This document shows, piece after piece, positions 41,928 through 50,027 of a stretch of 64,000 nt of DNA; position 1 is the stretch's first letter, and each line of letters starts with the position of its first letter. Origin of the DNA: Rhodospirillales bacterium URHD0017 (GTDB lineage: Bacteria; Pseudomonadota; Alphaproteobacteria; Reyranellales; Reyranellaceae); NCBI GenBank assembly GCA_900110395.1, contig FODP01000019.1:62001-126000 (forward strand), given 5' to 3'. The translations under genes and the position numbers were made by a program. The notes under the pieces are model-generated. The model ran no database searches, was not told the origin of the DNA, and saw only the letters and a program-made list of their open reading frames with translations.

Positions 41928-44030
41928 CTATTGCGCCCGAGTGAGCGAGATATCGCAAGTGCGGCCGCCGCTATTGTGCTCGGGGCCCGAGCCGGTGATG
42001 CCGTTGCCGTCGAAGCGCGCCGTCATCGTCGCCGTCTGGAATACGCCGACCCGGTTGCCCGGCGTGTAGACGCGCGAGACCACGACCTGCGAGCCAGTGA
42101 CCTTGATCGAAAACGACTGGTTGCCGACCATCGTGCCGGATTCCGTGCCCGGGCGGATCCAGGTGCCGGCGCCGCCCGAAAGCGTGATCTGGACCCTGGC
42201 GTTGAACTCGGCGCCACCGGCGCGCGAGGGCGAGCAGTGATAGGTGCCGGACCAGTGGCCGTCCGGTCCCGCCCTTGGCGTAGCAGCCGCGACGCTGGGG
42301 GCGGCCGGCGCGGGCGCAACAGGTGCAGGCGGTGGCGGTGCGGGGGTGGCCGCCGGCGCGGGCGGCCGGGCGGCCGCTTCGGCCTTGACCCTGTCCTCTT
42401 CGGCCTTCCTGCGCGCTTCCTCGAGCTTCTTCTGCTCCTCGTCGAAGCGCGCGATCGCCGGCGCGGCATCACGCAACAGGGCCTGGTTCTGCGTACCCGT
42501 CAGGTAGCCCGTCGTCAGCTCGTTCCTCGACTTCTGCCAGGTGGCGATCGCCTCGCGCGTGCGGCTGCCAAAGCTGCCGTTGGTACTGCCGGTGGCAAAG
42601 CCGAGAGCGTTGAGCGCGATCTGGGCGTGCTGGCGGTCGAGCACCGTCAGCCGCAGGCCGCTCTCGCCCGCTTCGGCGGTCTTCTTCGCTGCCTCGTCGT
42701 TCTGCCGCGCCTCGTCTTCCTGGCGCTTCCTGTCGGCGGCCTCGGCGTCGGCCTTGCGCCGCGCTTCCTCGTCGGCCTGCTTGCGTTGGGCTGCTTCCTG
42801 CTCGGCCTTCTGGCGCTGCTCGTTTTCGGCGCGCAGCCGGGCCAGTTCCTCCTGGTCCTTCAGCCGCTGCGCCTCTGCCGCAAGCTGCGCATCCTGCGCC
42901 GCCTTGTCGACGGACGCCGCTGTCTGCGGCGCGCGCTTGCCGTCGACCAGGGCGTAGTAGCCGCCGGCGAGCAGCAGGATCGCTGCGACCGCCCCGCCGA
43001 TCCATATACCGACGCCGCTCTTCTTCGCCGGCGCTGCCGCAACGGGCGGTGGCACGACGGTGGCTTGCACGGACGGCTGCAGAGTGGGCGGCGATTGCGC
43101 GATCGCGACGGTCACGGCCGCATCGGGCGCCGCCGCCTGGCTCAAGATCGGCCGCCAGCCGGCTATGCTCTGCGGCCGGTCACTGGCGCGCACGGCCAGC
43201 CCGGCATCGAGGCCGACCAGCAGGCCGCGGCCGAAGCCCGGCGGCGCCATCCTGGCCAGCGGCTGGTACTCATCGTCCAGCATACGGTCGAAGGCGCTGG
43301 GCGGCGCTGCCCCGGTGATAGCGTGATAGAGCGTGGCCGACAGGCCGTAGATGTCGGTCCACGGCCCCTGCCTCGCCGAGGTCATCTGCTCACCCGCGGC
43401 ATAGCCCGGCGTGAAGATCGCCGTCATCGCCGAGGTGCGGCCGAGCATCGCCGCGCGCGAGGCGCCGAAGTCGATCAGCGTCGGGTGACCCGTCGCGTCG
43501 AGCAGGATGTTGGCGGGCTTGATGTCGCGATGCAGGAAACCCGCATGGTGCACCTGCTCGAGGCCGTCCAGCAGAGGCCACAGGACGCGCTCGATGGCGG
43601 CCGGCGCCAGCGGGCCGGCCTTCAGGCGGTTCTCCAGGGTCTCGCCCTGGACGAGCTGCATGACGATGTAGGCGGTACCATTGGCTTCGAGGAAATCGAA
43701 CACCCGCACGATGCCCGGCGCGTTCTGCAAGCTGGCGAGCGTGCGGCCCTCGGCGACGAAGCGGTCGCGGCCCCAGGCGAAATCCTGCGCGGCCGTCGTC
43801 GACCGCGGCAGCACGGTAGTGCCGTGCTGCCGCACGGCAAGCGCCAACGGCAGGTATTCCTTGACGGCGACCTCGCGCCCGAGCTGTGCGTCTCGGGCGC
43901 GATAGGTGATGCCGAAGCCGCCCTGTCCCAGGACAGAGACAACTTCGTAGCGGCCGATCATGCGGCCCGGCGCCAGCGATACGAGGTCGACCGGCGCAGT
44001 GCTTTGTGTCTGGCTAGCCTCGTCGCTCAT
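41928..44030 (-). CDS. Membrane Ser/Thr protein kinase with peptidoglycan-binding-like domain
   Basis: A 700-residue Hanks-type kinase. The cytoplasmic domain has LGQGGFGITYRA, Lys57 (VAVKEY), HRDIKPAN (Asp169) and DFG (187-189). A membrane helix at about 340-362 is followed by an alanine/glutamate-rich coiled coil (375-455), a PG_binding_1-like repeat (about 465-520, ALNALGFATGSTNGSFGSRTR), another helix, a proline/alanine linker and a 100-residue beta-rich C-terminal domain (GHWSGTYHCSPSRAGG). The outer part probably senses the cell wall. It is a paralogue of the kinase at 44641-46482; both share the kinase domain and helix layout. Confidence 0.9.
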   Translation of the reverse strand: MSDEASQTQSTAPVDLVSLAPGRMIGRYEVVSVLGQGGFGITYRARDAQLGREVAVKEYLPLALAVRQHGTTVLPRSTTAAQDFAWGRDRFVAEGRTLASLQNAPGIVRVFDFLEANGTAYIVMQLVQGETLENRLKAGPLAPAAIERVLWPLLDGLEQVHHAGFLHRDIKPANILLDATGHPTLIDFGASRAAMLGRTSAMTAIFTPGYAAGEQMTSARQGPWTDIYGLSATLYHAITGAAPPSAFDRMLDDEYQPLARMAPPGFGRGLLVGLDAGLAVRASDRPQSIAGWRPILSQAAAPDAAVTVAIAQSPPTLQPSVQATVVPPPVAAAPAKKSGVGIWIGGAVAAILLLAGGYYALVDGKRAPQTAASVDKAAQDAQLAAEAQRLKDQEELARLRAENEQRQKAEQEAAQRKQADEEARRKADAEAADRKRQEDEARQNDEAAKKTAEAGESGLRLTVLDRQHAQIALNALGFATGSTNGSFGSRTREAIATWQKSRNELTTGYLTGTQNQALLRDAAPAIARFDEEQKKLEEARRKAEEDRVKAEAAARPPAPAATPAPPPPAPVAPAPAAPSVAAATPRAGPDGHWSGTYHCSPSRAGGAEFNARVQITLSGGAGTWIRPGTESGTMVGNQSFSIKVTGSQVVVSRVYTPGNRVGVFQTATMTARFDGNGITGSGPEHNSGGRTCDISLTRAQ

Positions 44031-44086
44031 CAGCCCCTGCCCAGTGCAGAGGCTGCCACGAAGCTCCGGCGGCGGCTAGCCGTCGC

Positions 44087-44644
44087 CTACACCGAGACCG
44101 GCTTCAGATCGTTCGAGCCCGCGGCCTTGCAGAAGGTCGTGGTCTCGGTCGTGGTTTGGCCGTTCTTGGTGGCGGTGAGCTCGATTGGCCGGCAGGTGCT
44201 GCCGTCGGCCCGCGTCGTCGCCGGCGCCGTCGGCCTGGCGCCGACAACCGTCGGCGGCGGCGGCGTGGCGCTCGTGGACTTGGTCGTCGGCTCGACCGTG
44301 TAGTTGGTCGGCTGGTTGGTCTCGGCCACAAAGGCGGTCTGCGTCGCCTGCGCGAGCCGCGCCCGCTCCTGGTTGTCGAGCGCGCGGCCGACCAGGTTTC
44401 CGGCGAGCGCTCCGACCAGCGCACCGCCGATCACGCCGCCGGCCGAGCCGAAGGCGAGACCGCCCACCGTGCCGCCGACTGCCGCGCCCATGAAGGTGCC
44501 CATCGCTTGGTTGGAGGGGCCACCGCTCTCGCTGGTCGTGCACGCCGTCGCCAGGCCAAGGGCGGCGACGATGCCGACCGCTTGCATTGCGAGCTTCCGG
44601 CTGATCGTGCGCAAGCTCATCGTCTGGGCTGTCAATGCAGTCAT
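44087..44644 (-). CDS. Glycine-zipper lipoprotein
   Basis: A 185-residue exported protein with a lipobox-like signal end (VAALGLATAC, cleavage before Cys34 or so) followed by a glycine-zipper segment (MGTFMGAAVGGTVGGLAFGS, then GGVIGGALVGALAGNLVG), typical of SmpA/OmpA-associated and Rcs-type 'glycine zipper 2TM' surface lipoproteins. The C-terminal 80 residues are threonine- and proline-rich with a cysteine pair (STCRPIEL and TTFCKAAG). ATG 44644 overlaps the upstream kinase stop by four bases (44641-44644), which decides the start. Coupling to a kinase gene suggests a shared envelope-sensing role. Confidence 0.75.
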   Translation of the reverse strand: MTALTAQTMSLRTISRKLAMQAVGIVAALGLATACTTSESGGPSNQAMGTFMGAAVGGTVGGLAFGSAGGVIGGALVGALAGNLVGRALDNQERARLAQATQTAFVAETNQPTNYTVEPTTKSTSATPPPPTVVGARPTAPATTRADGSTCRPIELTATKNGQTTTETTTFCKAAGSNDLKPVSV

Positions 44645-46482
44645 TTGGTGCATCTCCGTTTGTATTCGGGAACCGTAACTCTACCCCACAGGGCCTGTTT
44701 TCGACCACGCGCATCGTCTTCAGCGTCTGCGTAGGAACGCGGCGCATCGCACGAGGCGAGCACCAGGCCGTTCCTCACCAGCGCCCAAGCGAGGTCAACG
44801 CGGTCGGAATCGGGAACGTCATTCAGCGGCTGCTTGGCATTGAGCGCCGTGATCAGGCAGCGATAGAGCGGCGTGCCGTCGGTCAGCCGGTCGGTCTGCC
44901 GGCAGCGCAGGTCGCGCGGCTGGGCCGCCAGCGCCTCGATCGCGACCTTGTTCAGGTCGGGATCGTTGACGACGTCGACGCCCTGCAGGCGGACCTCGTC
45001 GGCGCGACCCTTCAGGCCGATCAACATCAGCGTCTTGCCGAAATGGTCGAAGGAGCCGGCCACGAACTCGACGGCCTTGCGGGCATCCTCGACCGCCTTG
45101 CGGCGCGCCTCGGCCTCCTCGTCGGCTTTGCGCTTGGCATCTTCCTCGGCCTTCTTCTGCGCGGCCATCTCGGTCTCGACCTTGCGCCGCGTCTCTTCCT
45201 CGAACTGCTTCTTGGCGGCGGCCTCGGCAGCCTCCTGGCGCTGGCGGGCGGCGGCGATCTCTTCGGTTTTCAGCCGCTGCTCGTTATCGGCGCGCAGCTT
45301 GGCCGCCACCTCCTCCGCCTTGAGCCGGCCCGCCTCGGCCTCCTCAGCCAACTGCCGCGCCTTGACGGTCTCCGAATCGGGGCCACGGACCGCGAAGTAG
45401 TAGCCGCCACCGCCCAGGAGGATGAGCACAAGGGCCACCAGCGCGAGCCACAGGCCGGTCCGGCTCGACGCACCCGCCGCCGCGGCGGGCGGCGGCAGGG
45501 TCGAGACGTGCCGCGGAGCCGGCGTCGGCGCCTTGCCAATGACGACCGTGGCGTCGGCGGCGGGTGCCTCGGCCATGCTGAGGATCGGCCGCCAGCCAGC
45601 GATGCTCTGCGGCCGGTCGCTCGCGACCACGGCAAGGCCAGCATCGATACCGGCCAGCACGCCCGGCAAGAAACCGGCCGGCTTGACCTGCGACAAGGGC
45701 TCGTAGGTGTCGTCCAGCATGCGATCGAAGGCGCTGGGCGGCGTCCGGCCAGCAATCGCGTGATAGAGCGTGGCCGACAGGCCGTAGATATCCGTCCACG
45801 GCCCCTGCTTGGCCGAAGTCATCTGCTCGGCCGCGGCATAGCCCGGCGTGAAGATGGCGGTGAGCGCCGTGCTGCGTCCCGCCATCGCCGCGCGCGAGGC
45901 ACCGAAGTCGATCAGCGTGGGGTTGCCCGTGGCGTCGAGCAGGATGTTGGCGGGCTTGATGTCGCGATGCAGGAAGCCCGCGCTATGGACCTGCTCCAGG
46001 CCGTCGAGCAGCGGCCACAGGATGCGGTCGACCTCTTCCGCGGAGAGCTTGCCGTTCTTGTTGATGCGGTCCTCGAGCGTCTCGCCGCTCAGGAGCTCCA
46101 TCACGATATAGGCGGTGCCGTTGGCTTCGAGGTAGTCGAAGACATGCACGATCGCCGTCGCGCGATGCAGGCTCGCCAGCGTCCGGCCCTCGGTGACGAA
46201 GCGATCGCGACCCCAGCCGAAATCGTCGGCCATCTTGGTGGTGCGCGGCAGCACCGTAGCACCGTCCTGGCGGATGGCGAGCGCCGACGGCAGGTACTCC
46301 TTGATCGCGACCTCGCGGCCGAGCTGCACGTCACGCGCGCGATAGGTGATGCCGAAGCCGCCCTGGCCCAGCACCGAGACGATCTCGTAGCGGCCGATCG
46401 TCTGACCGGCCTGCAGGGCGACGTAGTCGACCTCGGGGATCACCCCGGATGGCTGGCTGGTCGTTTGCGTCGGTTCGGTCAT
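44641..46482 (-). CDS. Membrane Ser/Thr protein kinase with SNase-like C-terminal domain
   Basis: A 613-residue Hanks-type kinase with LGQGGFGITYRA, Lys61 (VAIKEY), HRDIKPAN (Asp174) and DFG (192-194). A helix at about 343-363 crosses the membrane, then a 100-residue charged coiled coil. The C-terminal 130 residues (ALAAQPRDLRCRQTDRL, RCLITAL, DLAWALVRNGLVLASC, YADAEDDARGRKQALWG) resemble the staphylococcal-nuclease-like fold found in bacterial secreted proteins, probably without nuclease activity because the arginine and aspartate active-site pattern is not evident. It is flanked by the FHA-cyclase gene upstream and the lipoprotein gene downstream. Confidence 0.88.
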   Translation of the reverse strand: MTEPTQTTSQPSGVIPEVDYVALQAGQTIGRYEIVSVLGQGGFGITYRARDVQLGREVAIKEYLPSALAIRQDGATVLPRTTKMADDFGWGRDRFVTEGRTLASLHRATAIVHVFDYLEANGTAYIVMELLSGETLEDRINKNGKLSAEEVDRILWPLLDGLEQVHSAGFLHRDIKPANILLDATGNPTLIDFGASRAAMAGRSTALTAIFTPGYAAAEQMTSAKQGPWTDIYGLSATLYHAIAGRTPPSAFDRMLDDTYEPLSQVKPAGFLPGVLAGIDAGLAVVASDRPQSIAGWRPILSMAEAPAADATVVIGKAPTPAPRHVSTLPPPAAAAGASSRTGLWLALVALVLILLGGGGYYFAVRGPDSETVKARQLAEEAEAGRLKAEEVAAKLRADNEQRLKTEEIAAARQRQEAAEAAAKKQFEEETRRKVETEMAAQKKAEEDAKRKADEEAEARRKAVEDARKAVEFVAGSFDHFGKTLMLIGLKGRADEVRLQGVDVVNDPDLNKVAIEALAAQPRDLRCRQTDRLTDGTPLYRCLITALNAKQPLNDVPDSDRVDLAWALVRNGLVLASCDAPRSYADAEDDARGRKQALWGRVTVPEYKRRCTK

Positions 46483-46494
46483 GGCGCTGCGCTG

Positions 46495-47382
46495 CTACAA
46501 ATGGCGCACGAGCATGTCAACGTCGCCAAGCCTGAGCTTGTCGCCGGCATGCAACGCCATGGGCTCGCCCGCCCTGAGCGACTGCTCGCCCACCTTGGTG
46601 CCGTTGGTCGAGCCGAGATCCTCGACCTGTATCGCCTCGCCCGCCACGCGCAGCCGGGCATGGCGGCGCGACACGGTGGGATGGGCGACGACGAACTCGC
46701 ACTGGTCGGCGGAGCGGCCGATCACCATGCCGTCCGTGCGGCTCATCAGTTTCTCGAGCGTGACCTCGAAGCTGTGCTTGGTCTTGGTCGAGTCGGTGCC
46801 TTCGAAACGCAACGTGACCTGCGGCACCATGCGCGTCGTGGTGTTGGCCGGCACAGCCGACTTGGCGTGCTTGACATGGAAGATCTGCACCGAGCGGCTG
46901 ACGTTCTTCATCGTCTGCTCGCCACCGTCGACGAAGGCGTACTCGATGCGCAGCTCGACCAGGTCACGCACGGCGCGCGACACGGCGATGCCGCCGGGCT
47001 CGGCCAGCGCCTGGATGCGGGCGGCGAGGTTCACGCCGTCGCCGAAGATGTTCTGGTCCTCGTCATCGACGATGACTTCGCCCAAATGCACGCCGATGCG
47101 GAAGTTCATGCGCTGCTCGGGCTCGATCGTGTCGTTGAACTTCGACATGCGCTCCTGGATATCGAGCGCAGCGCTGACGGCGGTCACGGCCGAGCCGAAT
47201 TCGGCCAGCATGGCGTCGCCCGCGGTGCCGACCAGACGGCCGCTGGCAGCCTGGATGGCGGGACGCCAGACCTCGATCTGCGCCGTCTTCAAGTGCCGGA
47301 ACGTGCGCGTCTCCGAGCCCTCCATCATCCGGGTGAAGCCCGCGATGTCGGCATGGACGATGGCGGCTAGACGACGTTGCAT
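46495..47382 (-). CDS. Class III nucleotidyl cyclase fused to FHA domain
   Basis: A 295-residue two-domain protein. Residues 1-165 are a class III adenylate/guanylate cyclase with metal ligands Asp12 (HADIAGFTRMM) and Asp56 (GTAGDAMLAEF), plus NIFGDGVNLAARIQ. Residues 190-295 are an FHA domain (MVIGRSADQCEFVV, HPTVSRRHARL, LGSTNGTKVGE) that binds phosphothreonine peptides. The two kinases downstream are likely sources of its phosphopeptide ligand, so kinase activity could tune cyclic nucleotide synthesis; this is inference. It starts 6 bases after the enoyl-CoA hydratase stop. Confidence 0.9.
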   Translation of the reverse strand: MQRRLAAIVHADIAGFTRMMEGSETRTFRHLKTAQIEVWRPAIQAASGRLVGTAGDAMLAEFGSAVTAVSAALDIQERMSKFNDTIEPEQRMNFRIGVHLGEVIVDDEDQNIFGDGVNLAARIQALAEPGGIAVSRAVRDLVELRIEYAFVDGGEQTMKNVSRSVQIFHVKHAKSAVPANTTTRMVPQVTLRFEGTDSTKTKHSFEVTLEKLMSRTDGMVIGRSADQCEFVVAHPTVSRRHARLRVAGEAIQVEDLGSTNGTKVGEQSLRAGEPMALHAGDKLRLGDVDMLVRHL

Positions 47383-47388
47383 GATCGC

Positions 47389-48162
47389 TCAGCGGCCCTT
47401 GAAGTCAGGCTGGCGGCGCTCACGCAGCGCAGCCAGGCCTTCGCGGAGGTCTTCGGAGGTAGCGCACTCGCGCATGTTTTGACGGATCGCCGGGATGTCG
47501 GGTTCGGCCTGGGCAAACTGCTCGATGGCACGCTTCATGTTCACCATGGAAAGCGGCGCCAAAGTGGCAAGGCGGTTGGATATCTCGTCGATTTTGTTCT
47601 TGAACTCGCTTCGTTCCACCAACCAGTCCAAGTAACCCACAGCCAGCAGATCGGCGTCGGCGAAATCCTCCGACAAGAGGAAGGCGCGCTTGGCGAAGCT
47701 CGGACTCACCTTCTGGGTGTAGCGGCGCAGTCCGCTCGGATAGTAGTGCAGGCCAAAGCGCGCCGCCGGCATGAAGAATCTCATGCCCTTGACGCCCAGC
47801 CTGAAGTCGCAGGCCAGCGCCATGTCGGTCGCGCCGCCGTAGACGCTGCCGTTCAGCGCGCACAGCGTCGGCATGCGCATGGCCTCGATGCGGTCCATGA
47901 CATTCTCGAAGGCCGAGTCCTTGTGACCGGTCTCTTTCTGGCCGCTCGCCGGGATCGAGCCGAGATCGTAGCCCGAGCAGAAGGTCTTCTCGCCGGCGCC
48001 GGTGATCACCGTGACCCTCACCTCGGGGTGGGCATCAGCCGTCTCGACCGCCGCCATCAGAAGGTCCAGCCCCTCCGGATTGAGGCGATTGTGCTTCGCC
48101 GGATCGTTCAGCGTGATGGTGGCGAGGGGGCCATCGATGGCGAAAAGAACTGTGTCGGACAT
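47389..48162 (-). CDS. Enoyl-CoA hydratase/isomerase-family protein
   Basis: A 257-residue crotonase-fold enzyme. The oxyanion-hole segments are FCSGYDLGSI and NGSVYGGATDMALACDFRLG, the latter with the GG-A-x-D pattern; a catalytic glutamate is less obvious. Members hydrate enoyl-CoAs or isomerise and cleave other acyl-CoA substrates. ATG 48162 is used because the N-terminal extension from 48255 lies in a non-coding-looking leader. It is divergent from the acyl-CoA dehydrogenase gene, suggesting a shared acyl-CoA pathway, and runs directly into the cyclase-kinase block. Confidence 0.85.
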   Translation of the reverse strand: MSDTVLFAIDGPLATITLNDPAKHNRLNPEGLDLLMAAVETADAHPEVRVTVITGAGEKTFCSGYDLGSIPASGQKETGHKDSAFENVMDRIEAMRMPTLCALNGSVYGGATDMALACDFRLGVKGMRFFMPAARFGLHYYPSGLRRYTQKVSPSFAKRAFLLSEDFADADLLAVGYLDWLVERSEFKNKIDEISNRLATLAPLSMVNMKRAIEQFAQAEPDIPAIRQNMRECATSEDLREGLAALRERRQPDFKGR

Positions 48163-48236
48163 GATGGTGCAAAATACCTGAGCCGGTCGCCAAAAGCGAC
48201 CGAGCGCGGCATATTGCGGGCCCGGAGGAGAGCAGA

Positions 48237-50027
48237 ATGACCTATACCGCCCCACTCGCAGATATGCGTTTCGCGCTGCGCGAAGTGGCAGGATTGCAAC
48301 AGATTTCTGCGCTGCCGGGCTATGAGCACGCCACCGACGACACGATCGACGCCGTTCTGGAGGAAGCCGCCAAACTCGCCGGCAACGGCCTGGCGCCGCT
48401 CAACCGCGACGGCGACAAGGTCGGCGCCAAGCTGGAGAACGGCGTGGTGCGGACGGCGCCGGGCTTCGCCGGGATCTATAAGGAGTTCGTCGGCGGCGGC
48501 TGGAACTCGCTGCCGTTCGATCCCGAGTTCGGCGGTCAGGGAATGCCGTGGCTGCTTGCGGCCACAGTGCAGGAGATGTGGCAGGCGGCCAACATGGGCT
48601 TCGGCCTGGTGCTGCTCCTGAACCAAGGCGCCATCGACGCCATCCATCATCATGGCTCGGCCGGCCAGAAATCGACCTTCCTGCCCAAGATGATCTCGGG
48701 CGAATGGACGGGGACCATGAACCTCACCGAGCCGCAGGCGGGCTCGGACCTCGCCCAGCTCAAGAGCCGGGCGGTGAAGAAGGACGACCACTACCTGGTG
48801 ACAGGCCAGAAGATCTTCATCACCTACGGCGAGCACGACATGGCCGACAACATCGTGCACCTGGTCCTGGCGCGCACGCCCGATGCGCCGGCCGGTGTGC
48901 GCGGCATCTCGCTGTTCATCGTGCCGAAGTTCCTGGTCGACGCCGACGGCAAGCCGGGCAAGCGCAATGATCTGCGCTGCGTGTCGCTGGAACACAAGCT
49001 CGGCATTCATGCGAGCCCGACCTGCGTGATGTCGTTCGGCGACGACGGCGGCGCCGTCGGCTACCTCGTCGGCGAGGAAGGCCGCGGGCTGTCCTACATG
49101 TTCACCATGATGAACAACGCGCGGCTGTCGGTCGGCATCCAGGGCCTGGCGATCGCCGAGCGCGCCTACCAGCAGGCGGCCGCCTTCGCCAAAACGCGCG
49201 TGCAGTCCAAGGACGACGGCAGTGACAAGCCGCAGCCGGTGTCGATCATCCATCATGCCGACGTGCGCCGCATGCTGATGACCATGCGCGCCCAGATCGA
49301 GGCGATGCGCGCGCTTGGCTACTACACCGCAGCCGGCATCGACGGGGCGCTGAAGCATCCCGACCGCGGCGCGGCGAAGAAGATCCAGGATCGCGTCGAT
49401 CTGCTGATCCCCATCGTCAAGGCGTGGTTCACCGATCTCGGCAACGAGATCGCCTCGACCGGCGTGCAGATCCACGGCGGCATGGGCTTCATCGAGGAGA
49501 CGGGTGCGGCCCAGCATCTGCGCGATGCGCGCATCCTGCCGATCTACGAGGGCACCAACGGCATCCAGGCCCGCGACCTGGTGGGCCGCAAGGTCGCCAA
49601 GGATGGCGGCGAGACCATGCTGGCCCTGGTGACCGAAATGCGCGCCACGGCCGAGGAGATGAAGGCGGCGCCGGGCGACGACCTGGCGGCCATCCGGTCG
49701 GCGCTGGAAGCCGCTGCGGACGCCCTGGAAGAGGCCACCAAGTGGGTGGCCCAGTCGGTCAAGGCCGACCTCGCAGCCGCCCTGGCGGGCTCTGTGCCCT
49801 TCCTGCGGCTGGCCGGGACGGCCCTGGGCGGCTGGCTGCTGGCCAAAAGCGCACTGGCGGCGCAAGGCAAGCTCGCGAGCCGCGACGGCGATCCCGCCTT
49901 CCTCGAAGCCAAGCTCATCACCGCGCGCTTCTACGCCGAGGTCATCCTGCCGCCGGCCTTGGCGCAGCTCGGGCCGCTCAAGGCGGCCGGCCGCACGGTG
50001 TTCGCGCTCCCGGAGGCGCAACTCTGA
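48237..50027 (+). CDS. Acyl-CoA dehydrogenase, DmdC-like
   Basis: A 596-residue acyl-CoA dehydrogenase with the N-terminal ETF-interacting extension and C-terminal extra domain seen in DmdC/3-methylmercaptopropionyl-CoA dehydrogenase-like members. Visible are GTMNLTEPQAGSDLAQLKS, FITYGEHD, MMNNARLSVGIQGLA, HGGMGFIEETGAAQHLRDAR and YEGTNGIQARDLVGRK, where the glutamate in YEGTNG is the catalytic base. ATG 48237 follows AGGAGAGCAGA. It is followed by the P450 gene, whose start overlaps its stop. Confidence 0.9.
   Translation: MTYTAPLADMRFALREVAGLQQISALPGYEHATDDTIDAVLEEAAKLAGNGLAPLNRDGDKVGAKLENGVVRTAPGFAGIYKEFVGGGWNSLPFDPEFGGQGMPWLLAATVQEMWQAANMGFGLVLLLNQGAIDAIHHHGSAGQKSTFLPKMISGEWTGTMNLTEPQAGSDLAQLKSRAVKKDDHYLVTGQKIFITYGEHDMADNIVHLVLARTPDAPAGVRGISLFIVPKFLVDADGKPGKRNDLRCVSLEHKLGIHASPTCVMSFGDDGGAVGYLVGEEGRGLSYMFTMMNNARLSVGIQGLAIAERAYQQAAAFAKTRVQSKDDGSDKPQPVSIIHHADVRRMLMTMRAQIEAMRALGYYTAAGIDGALKHPDRGAAKKIQDRVDLLIPIVKAWFTDLGNEIASTGVQIHGGMGFIEETGAAQHLRDARILPIYEGTNGIQARDLVGRKVAKDGGETMLALVTEMRATAEEMKAAPGDDLAAIRSALEAAADALEEATKWVAQSVKADLAAALAGSVPFLRLAGTALGGWLLAKSALAAQGKLASRDGDPAFLEAKLITARFYAEVILPPALAQLGPLKAAGRTVFALPEAQL

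Noticed and set aside
41088..47370. Very long open frames on the plus strand opposite the kinase genes
   Set aside because: They are antisense to clear kinase, lipoprotein and cyclase genes with intact motifs. In high-GC DNA the opposite strand of an alanine/glutamate-rich coding region stays open by codon bias. No family motifs were recognised in them.
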